The notes: generated by a model from the sequence alone, not told the origin. Positions 19,770-30,013 are shown, numbered from the stretch's first letter. The stretch is DNA of 64,000 nucleotides from Candidatus Accumulibacter cognatus (GCA_013414765.1 CP058708.1:365503-429502); one strand, 5' to 3'. Translations and numbers: made by a program.

Positions 19770-22610
19770 CTAGGGCAATTTGTAGTACTCGATCTCACCG
19801 AAGGCGGAGTCGATCAGAGCCTTTTGTTGGGCGTTGTGCTTGCTTTGGTAACCAACCGCCGGGGACGCTGAGGCTGGACGGGAAACCAGCAACAAATGCT
19901 GCTTGTCGCTGAGCGAGCGCGACAGGTGCTGACGCGAGGCGATCCAGTACCAAGCACCTTGATTGCGCGGCTCATCCTGACACCAAACAACTTCCGTAGC
20001 TTTTGGGTACTTGGCCAGTTCCTCCTGGAAAGACTCTTGCGGAAAGGGATAGAGCTGCTCGAGTCGGGCAATCGCAACATGCGAGACCTTCCGCTCGTGC
20101 CGTGCAGCCACCAGTTCGTAGTAGATCTTGCCGGAGCAGAAGATCACTCGGGTGACCTTCTTGGCAATGATCGGTTCGACTTCTCCGATCACGCGCTGGA
20201 ACTCTCCGTCGCTCAACTCCTCCAGCGTCGAGGTTGCATCCTTGTGGCGAAGCAGCGATTTCGGCGAGAAAACGATCAACGGTTTGCGCTGGCTACGCAG
20301 TGCTTGCCGGCGCAGCATGTGGAAAACCTGCGCTGGTGTCGATGGCTGGCAGACTTCCATGTTCATCTCGGCACAGAGCTGCATGTAACGCTCGATGCGT
20401 GCCGAAGAATGCTCCGGACCCTGTCCTTCATAACCATGCGGCAGCAGCAGTACCAGTCCACTGGCCCGCCCCCACTTGGCTTCTCCGGCAGCGATGAACT
20501 GGTCGATGACCACTTGCGCACCGTTGGCGAAGTCCCCGAATTGCGCCTCCCAGACCACCAACTCGTGCGGATTGGCGGTCGAGTAGCCATACTCGAAGGC
20601 CAGCACTGCCTCCTCCGAGAGCACCGAGTCGAAGCATTGGAAACCACCCTGCCGTTCCTGCAGGTTGGCCAGCGGGTAATAGGTCCCATGATCCCAGTGC
20701 TCACGATTCTGGTCGTGCAGCGCGGCGTGTCGGTGGAAGAAAGTGCTGCGGCCAACATCCTCGCCGGAAATACGAACGCCATAGCCGGAAACCAGCAGCG
20801 AGGCGTAAGCCAGGTTTTCGGCCATTCCCCAGTCGACCGGGAGCTTGCCCTCGCCCATCTGGCGACGGTCCTCGATGATCTTCTGAACGCGGCTGTGCAA
20901 CGTGAAGTTCGGTGGAATAGTCGTCAACCGCTCGGACAGGCGCTGCAGTTCGCCGACTGGCACCTTGGTATCACAATTTTCGATGTATTGCGGCGAGACG
21001 AACGGTGTCCAGTCGATGGTCATCGGGTGCTTGTAACCGGCGAGGACCGGGTTATACAACAGTTCGCCACGATCGAGGTGAGCACGGTAATCGGCGATGA
21101 TCTCGTTCGGACCCTCGGCGTGCAGTACGCCTTCGGCAACCAGCTTGTCTGCGTAGAGCTTGCGCGTGCCGGGATGCTGCTGGATCTTCTTGTACATCAG
21201 CGGTTGTGTGACCATCGGCTCATCCTGCTCGTTGTGACCGAGCTTGCGATAACAGACAATGTCGACCACGACATCCTTCTTGAAGGTTTTGCGGAATTCG
21301 ACGGCCAGGCTAGTGACCAGCGCCACCGCTTCCGGATCATCCCCATTGACATGAAAGATGGGTGCTTCGGCCATCTTGAAGATGTCGGTACAGTACAAGG
21401 ACGAACGGTAGTCGCGCGGGTCGGAGGTGGTGAAGCCGATCTGGTTATTGATGACGATATGGACCGTACCGCCCACACCGTAACCGCGCGTCTGCGCGAA
21501 ATTGAGCATTTCCTGGTTGACTCCCTGGCCAGCGACGGCTGCATCCCCATGGATGAGCACGGAGAGTACCTTGTCCTTGCCGTTCTCGCCGCGACGACGC
21601 TGGCGCGAATACACCGAACCGACGACTACCGGGTTCACGATTTCGAGGTGTGAGGGGTTGAACGCCAGCGTCAGATGGCAGGGACCGCCCGGGGTTGACA
21701 CGTCGGACGAGTAACCCATGTGGTACTTGACGTCACCGGCAGTCAGTATCTGCGCCTTTTTGCCCTCGAATTCGTCAAATAACATCGACGGCGCCTTGCC
21801 CAGCGTATTGACCAACACGTTGAGGCGGCCACGGTGAGCCATTCCGACGACGATCTCGTCCACCCCTCCGGCGCCGGCGACACGAATCAGTTCATCCATG
21901 GCCACGATCGTGGATTCTCCCCCTTCGAGCGAGAAGCGTTTCTGCCCGACATAACGGGTGTGTAGGTAGCGTTCGAGCGTTTCGGCGGCAGTCAGACGTT
22001 CGAGCATCCGTCTTCTCTGCTCGGCAGTATAGTTCGGCTTCGAATGGATGCGCTCGAGGCGATCTTGAATCCAGCGTTTCTCGGCGACCGTACTGATGTA
22101 CATGTACTCGACGCCGATCGATCCGCAATAGGTCGCCTTGAGTGCGTCGTAGATCTGGCCAAAGGTGGCGTGGTCCGGCGTTCCCTTGAACGATCCGGCA
22201 TTGAACACGGTATTCAGGTCAGCATCGGAAAGACCGTAATAGGCAGGATCGAGCTGCGGCACCTCCGGACGCGGCGTGCGTTTGAGTGGGTCCAGGTTGG
22301 CCCAGCGGTCGCCAATGAAACGATACGAGGTGATCATCTGGAGAACGCTGACCTGTTTCCTGTCATCTACCGGTGTGACTGCCGCGGCGCGGTAGCCTCC
22401 CTTTCTTGCCAGTTCAGCAAACGCATTGATCACTGGCAAATGAGGAACATCGCGGGCAACGTAACCCGGCAGTTGCGCCAGCTTGTCGAAATACTCGCGC
22501 CATTGATCGGAGACAGAGCCAGGATTGTCGAGATAGTTTTCGTACAACTCCTCGACAAAGGGTGCATTGCCGCCAAAGAGTAGGGAGTTACCAAAAAGCT
22601 GATTCATCAT
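19770..22610 (-). CDS. sucA: 2-oxoglutarate dehydrogenase E1
   Basis: 946 residues, standard size. The N-terminal E2-binding helix (FVEELYENYLDNPGSV) is followed by thiamine-diphosphate-binding motifs (GMAHRGRLNVL about residue 258; HGDAAVAGQGV about 352). The E1 component decarboxylates 2-oxoglutarate and succinylates the E2 lipoyl arm. It follows gltA, with a hairpin terminator between them, and precedes sucB by 12 bp. Confidence 0.96.
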   Translation of the reverse strand: MMNQLFGNSLLFGGNAPFVEELYENYLDNPGSVSDQWREYFDKLAQLPGYVARDVPHLPVINAFAELARKGGYRAAAVTPVDDRKQVSVLQMITSYRFIGDRWANLDPLKRTPRPEVPQLDPAYYGLSDADLNTVFNAGSFKGTPDHATFGQIYDALKATYCGSIGVEYMYISTVAEKRWIQDRLERIHSKPNYTAEQRRRMLERLTAAETLERYLHTRYVGQKRFSLEGGESTIVAMDELIRVAGAGGVDEIVVGMAHRGRLNVLVNTLGKAPSMLFDEFEGKKAQILTAGDVKYHMGYSSDVSTPGGPCHLTLAFNPSHLEIVNPVVVGSVYSRQRRRGENGKDKVLSVLIHGDAAVAGQGVNQEMLNFAQTRGYGVGGTVHIVINNQIGFTTSDPRDYRSSLYCTDIFKMAEAPIFHVNGDDPEAVALVTSLAVEFRKTFKKDVVVDIVCYRKLGHNEQDEPMVTQPLMYKKIQQHPGTRKLYADKLVAEGVLHAEGPNEIIADYRAHLDRGELLYNPVLAGYKHPMTIDWTPFVSPQYIENCDTKVPVGELQRLSERLTTIPPNFTLHSRVQKIIEDRRQMGEGKLPVDWGMAENLAYASLLVSGYGVRISGEDVGRSTFFHRHAALHDQNREHWDHGTYYPLANLQERQGGFQCFDSVLSEEAVLAFEYGYSTANPHELVVWEAQFGDFANGAQVVIDQFIAAGEAKWGRASGLVLLLPHGYEGQGPEHSSARIERYMQLCAEMNMEVCQPSTPAQVFHMLRRQALRSQRKPLIVFSPKSLLRHKDATSTLEELSDGEFQRVIGEVEPIIAKKVTRVIFCSGKIYYELVAARHERKVSHVAIARLEQLYPFPQESFQEELAKYPKATEVVWCQDEPRNQGAWYWIASRQHLSRSLSDKQHLLLVSRPASASPAVGYQSKHNAQQKALIDSAFGEIEYYKLP

Positions 22611-22678
22611 GGCAGTTACCTGTCGTCACCGTTCTGGTTCGAATTGAGAAAAACTGTGGTGTGGGAGGCCACAGCATG

Positions 22679-22709
22679 AAAAAGGGCGGCTACTGCCGGC
22701 CGCCCCTTT
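22679..22709 (-). terminator. Hairpin terminator between gltA and sucA
   Basis: GGGCGGC (22684-22690) pairs with GCCGCCC (22699-22705), and the minus-strand transcript ends in a U-run (A-run 22679-22683 on the plus strand). It would end or attenuate gltA transcription before sucAB. Confidence 0.75.
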
Positions 22710-22721
22710 GAGTCGATCAGC

Positions 22722-24017
22722 CTAGCGCTGGTCGACGGCAATGACGTCACGCCGGGCTTTGCCGACATAGAGCTGGCGTGGACGACCGATCTTGTATTCC
22801 GGATCGTTGATCATCTCTTCCCATTGCGTCATCCACCCGACCGTACGCGCCAGCGCGAAGATGCAGGTGAACATGGTGGTTGGAATGCCAAGCGCCTTCT
22901 GAACGATTCCCGAGTAGAAATCGACGTTGGGATAGAGCTTCTTCTCGATGAAGTAGTCATCCTCCAGAGCGATCTTCTCCAGTTCCATCGCCAGCTTGAA
23001 CAGACGATCGTTCTCTAGACCGAGTTCCTGTAGGACATCGCCGCAGACCTTGCGCATCAGTTTCGCGCGCGGATCGAAGTTCTTGTAGACACGGTGACCA
23101 AAACCCATCAGCTTGAATTCGTCGTTCTTGTCCTTGGCGCGGGCAATGTAGCGGCCAACGCGCGAGACATCGTGGATTTCTTCGAGCATCTGCAGACAGG
23201 CTTCGTTGGCACCGCCGTGTGCCGGGCCCCAGAGGCAGGCGATCCCCGCTGAGATGCAGGCATACGGATTAGCGCCGGAAGATCCCGACAGACGAACCGT
23301 CGAAGTCGATGCGTTCTGCTCGTGATCGGCATGCAAGGTGAAAATGGTGTCCAAGGCGTGCACCAGCACCGGATTCGGCTTGTACTCCTCGCAGGGCGTG
23401 CCGAACATCATGTGCATGAAGTTGGCAGTGTAATCGAGGTCGTTGCGCGGGTAAATGAACGGCTCGCCGACGTGATATTTATAGGCCATGGCGATGATCG
23501 TCGGGAGTTTGGCGACGATCCGGTTGAAGCTGATGTTCTGGTGTTCGAGATCGGAGAAATTCTCGGCTTCATGGTAAAACGCCGACAAGGCGCCCACGAC
23601 CCCCACCAGAACGGCCATCGGATGCGCATCACGACGAAAGCCCTGGTAAAACTTCACCAGCTGCTCGTGTACCATCGTGTGTACCTTGATGTTTTTCTCG
23701 AAGTTGGTTTTCTGAGTAGCCGTCGGCAGCTCGCCGTTCCACAGCAGATAGGCCACCTCAAGGAAGTTGCATTGCTCGGCCAGTTGCTCGATCGGATAAC
23801 CCCGATAAAGGAGTTCGCCCTTGTCACCGTCGATGAACGTGATCTTCGACCGGCAACTCGCCGTCGACAGGTAGCCAGAATCGTAGGTGAAATGACCGGT
23901 CTTGCCCAACAGGGTACGAATGTCGATGCAATCATTGCCGTGGGTAGGCGTCATGATTGGAAATTCGACGGGCGCCCGCCCCTCGATGGTCAAAGTTGCT
24001 TTACGTTCGATCGTCAT
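22722..24017 (-). CDS. gltA: Citrate synthase
   Basis: 431 residues, the size of type II hexameric citrate synthases. Active-site motifs: [11 protein letters not shown] (His, about residue 229), [14 protein letters not shown] (His, about 305) and YPNVDFYSG (Asp, about 361). It condenses oxaloacetate and acetyl-CoA. It lies 69 bp after sdhE. Confidence 0.97.
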   Translation of the reverse strand: MTIERKATLTIEGRAPVEFPIMTPTHGNDCIDIRTLLGKTGHFTYDSGYLSTASCRSKITFIDGDKGELLYRGYPIEQLAEQCNFLEVAYLLWNGELPTATQKTNFEKNIKVHTMVHEQLVKFYQGFRRDAHPMAVLVGVVGALSAFYHEAENFSDLEHQNISFNRIVAKLPTIIAMAYKYHVGEPFIYPRNDLDYTANFMHMMFGTPCEEYKPNPVLVHALDTIFTLHADHEQNASTSTVRLSGSSGANPYACISAGIACLWGPAHGGANEACLQMLEEIHDVSRVGRYIARAKDKNDEFKLMGFGHRVYKNFDPRAKLMRKVCGDVLQELGLENDRLFKLAMELEKIALEDDYFIEKKLYPNVDFYSGIVQKALGIPTTMFTCIFALARTVGWMTQWEEMINDPEYKIGRPRQLYVGKARRDVIAVDQR

Positions 24018-24086
24018 TTATTTATCCCCGTTCAGGTGTTGAGGTCACAGCTACGAACAGGAAGCTGCCAGACTATGGCAACTTCC

Positions 24087-24341
24087 TTACTTAACTCTTA
24101 CGTTGCGCAACAACGCAACGACTTCGGCCTGGACCGCATCTGAGCACTGGCGGCTACCATTGATCAGTGGCCATAGTTCCAGATCCTCCATGTCGGCCAG
24201 TGTGACAAATGCGTCCGCCTGTTCGGGTTCCAGCATCGGGAAGATCCGGTCAAGAAACTCCCCGAGCAAGAGGTCCATTTCCAGCATTGCGCGTCGAGTG
24301 CAACGCCAGCGCAGGCGGTTGAGGTTTTCTCTGTCCACCAT
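24087..24341 (-). CDS. sdhE: SdhE, FAD assembly factor for succinate dehydrogenase
   Basis: 84 residues, family length. It promotes covalent flavinylation of SdhA. The conserved Arg-Gly-x-x-Glu motif reads Arg-Ala-Met-Leu-Glu here (CTRRAMLEMD, residues 14-23), so the Gly is replaced by Ala and one residue precedes it that I do not expect. The start overlaps the sdhB stop by 1 bp (TGATG), indicating coupled translation. Confidence 0.9.
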   Translation of the reverse strand: MVDRENLNRLRWRCTRRAMLEMDLLLGEFLDRIFPMLEPEQADAFVTLADMEDLELWPLINGSRQCSDAVQAEVVALLRNVRVK

Positions 24342-25054
24342 CAGACCGCACGACGAACCATCAATTCCTTGATCTTACCAATCGCCCGTGTCGGATTCAG
24401 ACCTTTCGGGCAGACGTCAACACAGTTCATGATGGTGTGACAGCGGAACAGACGGTAGGGATCCTCAAGATCATCGAGGCGCTCATTGGTCGCTTGGTCA
24501 CGGGTATCGGCGATGAAACGGTAGGCGTTCAGCAGGCCGGCAGGACCGACAAACTTGTCCGGGTTCCACCAGAAAGAGGGGCACGATGTCGAACAGCAGG
24601 CACACAGGATGCACTCGTACAGACCATTCAGTTCTTCACGTTCCTCTGGCGACTGCAGTCGCTCGCGTTCAGGACGCGGACCTTCATTGATCAGGTAGGG
24701 CTTGATCGAGTGGTACTGCTTGAAGAATTGGGTCATGTCGACGATCAGGTCACGAATCACCGGCAGGCCCGGCAGCGGCCGCAAGACGACCGGCTGCTTG
24801 AGATCCTTGATCTCGGTCAGACAGGCCAGGCCGTTCTTGCCATTGATGTTCATTGCATCCGATCCGCAAATGCCTTCTCGACACGAGCGACGATAGGAAA
24901 GCGTGTCATCCTTCGCCTTCAGTCGGGTCAGAATGTCGAGCAACTTGCGATCGATGGAAAAATCGACCTCGACCGAGATGTCCTGCATGTAGGGCGCGGC
25001 GTCCTTGTCGGGATCGTAGCGGTAAATCTTGAACTGCATGGTACTGGTGGTCAT
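24341..25054 (-). CDS. sdhB: Succinate dehydrogenase iron-sulfur subunit
   Basis: 237 residues from the ATG at 25054, which has AAGGAG 8 bp upstream; the longer frame to 25081 overlaps sdhA. Cluster ligands: CREGICGSDAM and a later Cys ([2Fe-2S], residues 53-76), CILCACCSTSCP ([4Fe-4S]) and CHTIMNCVDVCP ([3Fe-4S]). It conducts electrons from SdhA to quinone. Confidence 0.96.
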   Translation of the reverse strand: MTTSTMQFKIYRYDPDKDAAPYMQDISVEVDFSIDRKLLDILTRLKAKDDTLSYRRSCREGICGSDAMNINGKNGLACLTEIKDLKQPVVLRPLPGLPVIRDLIVDMTQFFKQYHSIKPYLINEGPRPERERLQSPEEREELNGLYECILCACCSTSCPSFWWNPDKFVGPAGLLNAYRFIADTRDQATNERLDDLEDPYRLFRCHTIMNCVDVCPKGLNPTRAIGKIKELMVRRAV

Positions 25055-25077
25055 GACATTGACTCCTTGGCGCACGA

Positions 25078-26862
25078 TCAATAGGAGCGCGTCTTCAGCG
25101 CGATGGATTCGACAGATAGCGGCTTCATGATCACCGGTTTGTAATCGAGATGATTACCGTCGCGGTGCCATAGCGTGTGCTTGTGCCAGTGGAGGTCGTC
25201 GCGCCCGTTCGGATTCGCTGCAGTATCCGGCGCATCGTCACGGACATGGGCACCACGCGACTCCTTGCGCGCTTCCGCCGAAATCATCGTCGCCTTGGCC
25301 ACTTCGATCAGATTGTCCAGCTCCAGAGCCTCGACTCGTGCCGTGTTCCACACTTGGGACTTGTCCTTGATCTCGGTTCTCGCGACCGCCTTCTCGATAT
25401 CGAGGATCTTCGCGACACCCTCGGCCAGCATGTCCTTGAAACGGAAAACGCCACAGTGTTTTTGCATCGTACGCTGCAGTTCGAGACGCGTGGCGTTGAC
25501 GTCGGCCCCACCGGTCTGCGTATCGAGACGGTGCAGGCGTGCCATCGTACGATCCGCGAAATTCTCCGGCAACTCCTTGAGACCGATAGCTCCGGATTTG
25601 AGATCGTCGATCACCGAATCGCCGGACGACTTGCCGAATACCAGCAGGTCCAGCAGCGAGTTGGTTCCCAGCCGGTTGGCGCCGTGCACTGAAGCACAGG
25701 CGACCTCGCCGGCGGCGTAGAAGCCCTTGACCGGTGTTCCGTCATCGGCGACGACCTGACCCTTGTAGTTGGTCGGTACACCTCCCATCTGGTAATGACA
25801 GGTCGGCACCACCGGGATCGGCGCCTTGATCGGATCGATACCGGCAAACTGGATTGAAATCTCGCGAATTCCCGGCAAGCGCTTCATGATCGTCGCAGGA
25901 TCGAGGTGGGTGATGTCAAGCAGCACAAAATCCTTGTTTGGCCCGCAACCGCGACCCTCGTTGATTTCCGTGACCATGGCACGCGATACCACGTCGCGAG
26001 AAGCCAGGTCCTTGGCATTCGGCGCATATCGCTCCATGAAGCGTTCGTTGGTCGAATTACGCAGGATGCCGCCTTCGCCGCGCACTCCTTCGGTAATCAG
26101 CACGCCCGCGCCAGCGACACCGGTCGGGTGGAATTGCCAGAATTCCATGTCCTCCAGTGCAATGCCGGCGCGCGCTGCCATGCCCAGACCGTCACCGGTG
26201 TTGATGAAGGCATTGGTCGATGAATAGAAAATCCGGCCAGCACCTCCAGTGGCAAAGACGGTGGCCTTGGTGTGGAAAGCGACGACTTCCCCCGTTTCCA
26301 TTTCAAGGGCGATAACGCCGAGAATCTGACCGGAATCGTCGCGAATCAGGTCGAGCGCCATCCATTCAACGAAAAACTGCGTATTGGCGCGTACGTTGCG
26401 CTGATAGAGCGCGTGCAGCATGGCGTGACCCGTTCGGTCTGCCGCGGCGCAGGCACGGCGAACCGGCTTCTCGCCAAAGTTAGACATATGTCCACCAAAG
26501 GGACGCTGGTAGATCTTGCCCTCGTCGGTACGGTCGAAGGGCATTCCGAAGTGCTCGAGTTCAACGACGACCTCGGGTGCCATGCGGCACATGTATTCGA
26601 TCGCGTCCTGATCACCGAGCCAGTCCGAGCCCTTGACGGTATCGTACATGTGCCAGTGCCAGTGATCTTCCTCGGAATTGCCGAGCGAGGCCGATACCCC
26701 TCCTTGCGCCGCCACCGTGTGCGAACGGGTGGGAAAGACCTTTGACAACACGGCCGTCTTCAGACCAGCTTCGGAAAGCTGGATCGCCGCGCGCAGACCC
26801 GATCCGCCAGCGCCAACGATGACAGCATCGAACTTACGTACTGGAATGGTTTGCTTGCTCAC
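25078..26862 (-). CDS. sdhA: Succinate dehydrogenase flavoprotein subunit
   Basis: 594 residues. FAD motif VIVGAGGSGLRAAIQL (residues 15-30), the covalent-FAD His in SHTVAAQGG (about 48) and the dicarboxylate-site HPTG and GANRLGTNSLLDLLVFG stretches are all present. It oxidises succinate to fumarate. It is followed by sdhB after 23 bp and preceded by sdhD with no gap. Confidence 0.97.
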   Translation of the reverse strand: MSKQTIPVRKFDAVIVGAGGSGLRAAIQLSEAGLKTAVLSKVFPTRSHTVAAQGGVSASLGNSEEDHWHWHMYDTVKGSDWLGDQDAIEYMCRMAPEVVVELEHFGMPFDRTDEGKIYQRPFGGHMSNFGEKPVRRACAAADRTGHAMLHALYQRNVRANTQFFVEWMALDLIRDDSGQILGVIALEMETGEVVAFHTKATVFATGGAGRIFYSSTNAFINTGDGLGMAARAGIALEDMEFWQFHPTGVAGAGVLITEGVRGEGGILRNSTNERFMERYAPNAKDLASRDVVSRAMVTEINEGRGCGPNKDFVLLDITHLDPATIMKRLPGIREISIQFAGIDPIKAPIPVVPTCHYQMGGVPTNYKGQVVADDGTPVKGFYAAGEVACASVHGANRLGTNSLLDLLVFGKSSGDSVIDDLKSGAIGLKELPENFADRTMARLHRLDTQTGGADVNATRLELQRTMQKHCGVFRFKDMLAEGVAKILDIEKAVARTEIKDKSQVWNTARVEALELDNLIEVAKATMISAEARKESRGAHVRDDAPDTAANPNGRDDLHWHKHTLWHRDGNHLDYKPVIMKPLSVESIALKTRSY

Positions 26863-27210
26863 TTACATTCTCCACAGGATCTGAACCGCCCAGCCGGCAT
26901 ATCCGACCAGCACCGTCGCCGTCGCAATCATCATCAGCAGACGCAAGCCATCGGGCTTGACGTAATCCATCCAGATGTCCCGGACACCAATCCAGGCATG
27001 GTAGAAGACACTGACAAAGAACAGAAATGTGGCGAATTTCATGAAGCCGTTGGCAAAGATGGCGCGCCAGGCTTCGAAGGAATCGGGCCCGACGGCACCG
27101 ACCACGACCAGGAAAACGACCGTGTAAACAGCCATGACGATGGCTGTAGCACGCTGGATGAGCCAGTCCTTGAGGCCATAGTGAGCCCCGACGAGAATAC
27201 GATTTACCAT
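26863..27210 (-). CDS. sdhD: Succinate dehydrogenase membrane anchor subunit D
   Basis: 115 residues with three hydrophobic helices (about 20-40, 52-75, 88-110). FYHAWIGVRDIWMDYVKP (residues 66-83) is the conserved helix-II region with the haem/quinone-site residues. It overlaps sdhC by 7 bp. Confidence 0.93.
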   Translation of the reverse strand: MVNRILVGAHYGLKDWLIQRATAIVMAVYTVVFLVVVGAVGPDSFEAWRAIFANGFMKFATFLFFVSVFYHAWIGVRDIWMDYVKPDGLRLLMMIATATVLVGYAGWAVQILWRM

Positions 27211-27596
27211 AGCACTTTAGCTCCGACGATCAGGGTCAGCGCAATGCTGACCGCGAAAACGACCTTGCTCGACAGACGTGCCGCTTCAAGTTCAATCCCT
27301 TTGTGCAGATCGAGCAGCAGATAGCGGATGCCGGCGCAGAAGTGGTGCATGTAGAACCAGATCAAACCGAGCAGGACGATCTTGACCAGGGGATGAGCCA
27401 CGACCCCCTTGACGCTAGCGAAGGTTTCCGGAGACGTGAGACTGCCCTGGAACAGCCAGAGCAGAAATGGCAACAGCAGGAATAGCCCTGCCCCGCTAAT
27501 GCGGTGAATGATTGAAAGGATACCCGGAAGGGGTAGCCTGATAGTGGGCAAATCCAAATTCTTTGGACGCTTCTTCTTGATCGCCATCTCTGCCAT
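27204..27596 (-). CDS. sdhC: Succinate dehydrogenase cytochrome b556 subunit
   Basis: 130 residues from the ATG at 27596, chosen because GAGGG lies 9 bp upstream; the frame opens at 27605. Three membrane helices are visible. The conserved SIIHRISGAGLFLLLP (residues 29-44) and the haem-ligand region HHFCAGIRYLLLDLHKG identify it. It is the first gene of the sdh block. Confidence 0.93.
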   Translation of the reverse strand: MAEMAIKKKRPKNLDLPTIRLPLPGILSIIHRISGAGLFLLLPFLLWLFQGSLTSPETFASVKGVVAHPLVKIVLLGLIWFYMHHFCAGIRYLLLDLHKGIELEAARLSSKVVFAVSIALTLIVGAKVLW

Positions 27597-27716
27597 GAAC
27601 GTCATCCCTCATATGATTAGCTGGCCGAATGTACGCCACCCGACCCCCTTGATACCACGCTGGATTATAAATCATCCAGACGTGCCTGACTTGCCCGAGG
27701 AGCCTGTCCCGGGTCC

Positions 27717-28454
27717 TCAGCCCAGTTCATTGTGATAATGATAGTTGCGTGTCGAATAGAAACCCCGCCGCCATTCGACGGGCTTGTGGCCATAGGTGAA
27801 AGTCACCCGCTCGACCAGTAACAGCGGACTTCCCTCGGCCACCTGCAGCCACTCGGCACTGACCCGGTCAGCCGCAACGGCGCGCAGCCGTTCGTTGGCA
27901 CGGATCATGCGAACGCCGTAACGCGTCTCGAACAGGCTGTACAGTGACTCGCCGGATCTGAGCACCTCCAGTGACAGATCGGGAAAGAGTTCGCTCGGAA
28001 GATAGATCTCGTCGAAGACGACCGGCTCGTCACCCAACTTCAACAGGCGGCGAAGAATCGTAATGGGCGCACCCGTCTCGATGGCCAGAATGCGCGCGAC
28101 ATCGGCACCGGCCTTGGCCCGCCAGCATTCGAGCGGGATGCTCTGGGAGATCTGCAACTCTCCTTGATTGGGGAGCAGTCGGAGAAAGCGGAAAAACGAA
28201 CCCGGATCCTTATGGGTAGCGACGAAAGTCCCTTTACCTTGCTGGCGAACAAGGAGATTCTCGGCAGCCATTTCGTCAATGGCCTTGCGCACCGTACCCT
28301 GGCTCACACCGAAACGGCTAGCCAGTTCGGACTCACTCGGGATGGAGTCCCCCGGACCCCACTCACCCGCCTCCAAATTGTGCAGGATCAGTTCCTTGAT
28401 CTGCCGATACAGCGGACTGAATGTAGGAGGATGCAATGACGATGACCGGCCCAT
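27717..28454 (-). CDS. GntR-family regulator (HutC/UTRA type)
   Basis: 245 residues. The N-terminal winged helix-turn-helix has IPSESELASRFGVSQGTVRKAIDEM (residues about 38-62, given in part). The C-terminal UTRA ligand domain runs from about residue 95 and ends YSTRNYHYHNELG. Effector unknown. It is transcribed away from mdh and sits just upstream of sdhC, a position suggesting control of mdh and/or TCA genes, which is inference. Confidence 0.88.
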   Translation of the reverse strand: MGRSSSLHPPTFSPLYRQIKELILHNLEAGEWGPGDSIPSESELASRFGVSQGTVRKAIDEMAAENLLVRQQGKGTFVATHKDPGSFFRFLRLLPNQGELQISQSIPLECWRAKAGADVARILAIETGAPITILRRLLKLGDEPVVFDEIYLPSELFPDLSLEVLRSGESLYSLFETRYGVRMIRANERLRAVAADRVSAEWLQVAEGSPLLLVERVTFTYGHKPVEWRRGFYSTRNYHYHNELG

Positions 28455-28511
28455 GGACAGTCATTTCAGCATAATTTGACGCTCACGTCTATCCTGTTCG
28501 AACTATTCGTA

Positions 28512-28523
28512 TCTTATATAAGA
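28512..28523. promoter_or_regulatory. Perfect 12-bp palindrome, candidate GntR operator
   Basis: TCTTATATAAGA, with a further ATAAGAT at 28525-28531 and an inverted ATCTTAT near 28556, between the GntR gene and mdh. Palindromes of this kind are typical GntR-family sites. It lies just upstream of the mdh -35 box. Confidence 0.55.
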
Positions 28524-28535
28524 CATAAGATAGAT

Positions 28536-28565
28536 TTGACACCTGCTGACCATAGATCTTATGAT
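28536..28565 (+). promoter_or_regulatory. mdh promoter
   Basis: TTGACA (28536-28541), an 18-bp spacer and TATGAT (28560-28565), a strong sigma-70-like promoter about 108 bp before the mdh start. An inverted ATCTTAT overlaps the -10, so the neighbouring regulator could block it. Confidence 0.7.
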
Positions 28566-28672
28566 TTGTCCGATTTGCCAGCCCCACAGCACACGGCTTG
28601 TGGGGGCAACGCCGATCGTTTTTCTGCTCACGCTGCCTACTTTACGTCGTCACTAACAACAGGAGCCGCATC

Positions 28673-29659
28673 ATGTCCAAAGTCCCCATGCGCGTCGCGG
28701 TCACCGGCGCCGCCGGTCAAATTGGTTACAGCCTGCTTTTCCGGATTGCCTCCGGCGAAATGCTCGGCAAGGATCAACCGGTCATCCTCCAGCTACTCGA
28801 CCTCCCGCAAGCTCAAAAAGCCTGCCAGGGCGTGATGATGGAACTCGAAGACTGTGCCTTCCCGCTGCTCGCCGGCATGTTCGCCACCGACGATCCGAAC
28901 CTTGCTTTCAGGGATGCGGATGTCTGCCTCCTGGTTGGCGCACGCCCACGTGGTCCGGGAATGGAGCGCGCCGACCTGCTGACCGCCAATGGCGCGATCT
29001 TTACCGTGCAGGGCAAGGCCATTGCCGAGAATGCCCGCGAGGACGTCCGCGTTCTCGTCGTTGGCAACCCCTGCAATACCAATGCCCTGATCGCTGGCGC
29101 TGCCGCCAGAAAAATCGGCCGCACCAATCCGGACAACTACCATGGCATGCTGCGCCTCGATCACAACCGTGCCCTTTCGCAACTTGCCGCAAAAACCGGC
29201 CGGCCGGTCGCAAGCTTCAAACAGCTCGTCGTGTGGGGCAATCATTCGCCAACGATGTACGCCGATTACCGCAATTGCACCTCTGGCGGCGACAACGTCA
29301 AGGCCCTGATCAATGACCCGGTGTGGAACAATGATGTGTTCCTGCCAACTGTCGGCAAGCGCGGCGCCGCGATCATCGATGCGCGCGGTCTCTCCTCCGC
29401 TGCCTCGGCAGCCAATGCCGCCATCGACCACATGCGCGACTGGGTCCTCGGTTCTGACGAATGGGTGACCATGGGCGTCCCCTCCGATGGCTCCTATGAC
29501 ATCCCGGTCGGTATCGTTTTCGGTTTCCCATGCGAATGCAAAGACGGTTCGTTCAAGATCATCCAGGGAATCGAAATCGACGAGTACTCGCGCGAGAAGA
29601 TGAACAAGACTCTCAAGGAACTGACCGACGAAGCGGATGCTGTCAAGGACATGCTCTAA
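28673..29659 (+). CDS. mdh: Malate dehydrogenase
   Basis: 328 residues from the ATG at 28673 (AGGAG 8-9 bp upstream). NAD-binding [14 protein letters not shown] (residues 10-23), [10 protein letters not shown] (about 129) and the catalytic-His stretch [13 protein letters not shown] (about 184) match the cytosolic-type MDH common in betaproteobacteria. It interconverts malate and oxaloacetate, linking to the sdh-gltA block on the other strand. Confidence 0.96.
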   Translation: MSKVPMRVAVTGAAGQIGYSLLFRIASGEMLGKDQPVILQLLDLPQAQKACQGVMMELEDCAFPLLAGMFATDDPNLAFRDADVCLLVGARPRGPGMERADLLTANGAIFTVQGKAIAENAREDVRVLVVGNPCNTNALIAGAAARKIGRTNPDNYHGMLRLDHNRALSQLAAKTGRPVASFKQLVVWGNHSPTMYADYRNCTSGGDNVKALINDPVWNNDVFLPTVGKRGAAIIDARGLSSAASAANAAIDHMRDWVLGSDEWVTMGVPSDGSYDIPVGIVFGFPCECKDGSFKIIQGIEIDEYSREKMNKTLKELTDEADAVKDML

Positions 29660-29690
29660 GCGAGTCATCAGCAGTCGCTGCGAACTTTCA

Positions 29691-29716
29691 GCCGCGGGCC
29701 AGTCCGCGGCTTTTTT
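29691..29716 (+). terminator. mdh terminator
   Basis: GCCGCGG (29691-29697) pairs with CCGCGGC (29704-29710), followed by six T. It lies 31 bp after the mdh stop. Confidence 0.85.
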
Positions 29717-30013
29717 CACAGGAGTACGTTCCAATCTAAGGAGGAGCCTGAAAAGGTGAGGATGGCGGAGAAGTTGACAGGCTGCTGTCCGCATCCTGTT
29801 ACGGAAACAGATTTTGTTAAGGGCTATTAGGGTGGCCTTGGATTTCTTTTCCTTCCCTATTTGTTTTCCTTCTAGAATAGCCGCTTCGCAAAACCCGCAA
29901 GCAACCCTCATGCGCCGCTCCACAGAGAACCTCTTCACAGGTGTGAATCCGTTACCTCTGTTACAGAGAGTCGCTCGCAGGCACTCGGACAACCCGCATG
30001 TACCTGTTGGAGG
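29717..30013. other. Intergenic region, no gene seen
   Basis: About 300 bp, T-rich around 29840-29880 and lacking a credible reading frame. GACAGGCTGCT near 29776 matches the outer end of the IS1182 inverted repeat over 11 bp but nothing else nearby supports an IS. The promoter of the following gene presumably lies here. Confidence 0.5.

Noticed and set aside
19896..21653. A 585-codon frame opposite sucA
   Set aside because: Shadow of sucA codon bias; no recognisable motifs.
29770..29790. GACAGGCTGCT similar to the IS1182 terminal repeat
   Set aside because: Only 11 bp match and no second end or transposase remains nearby.
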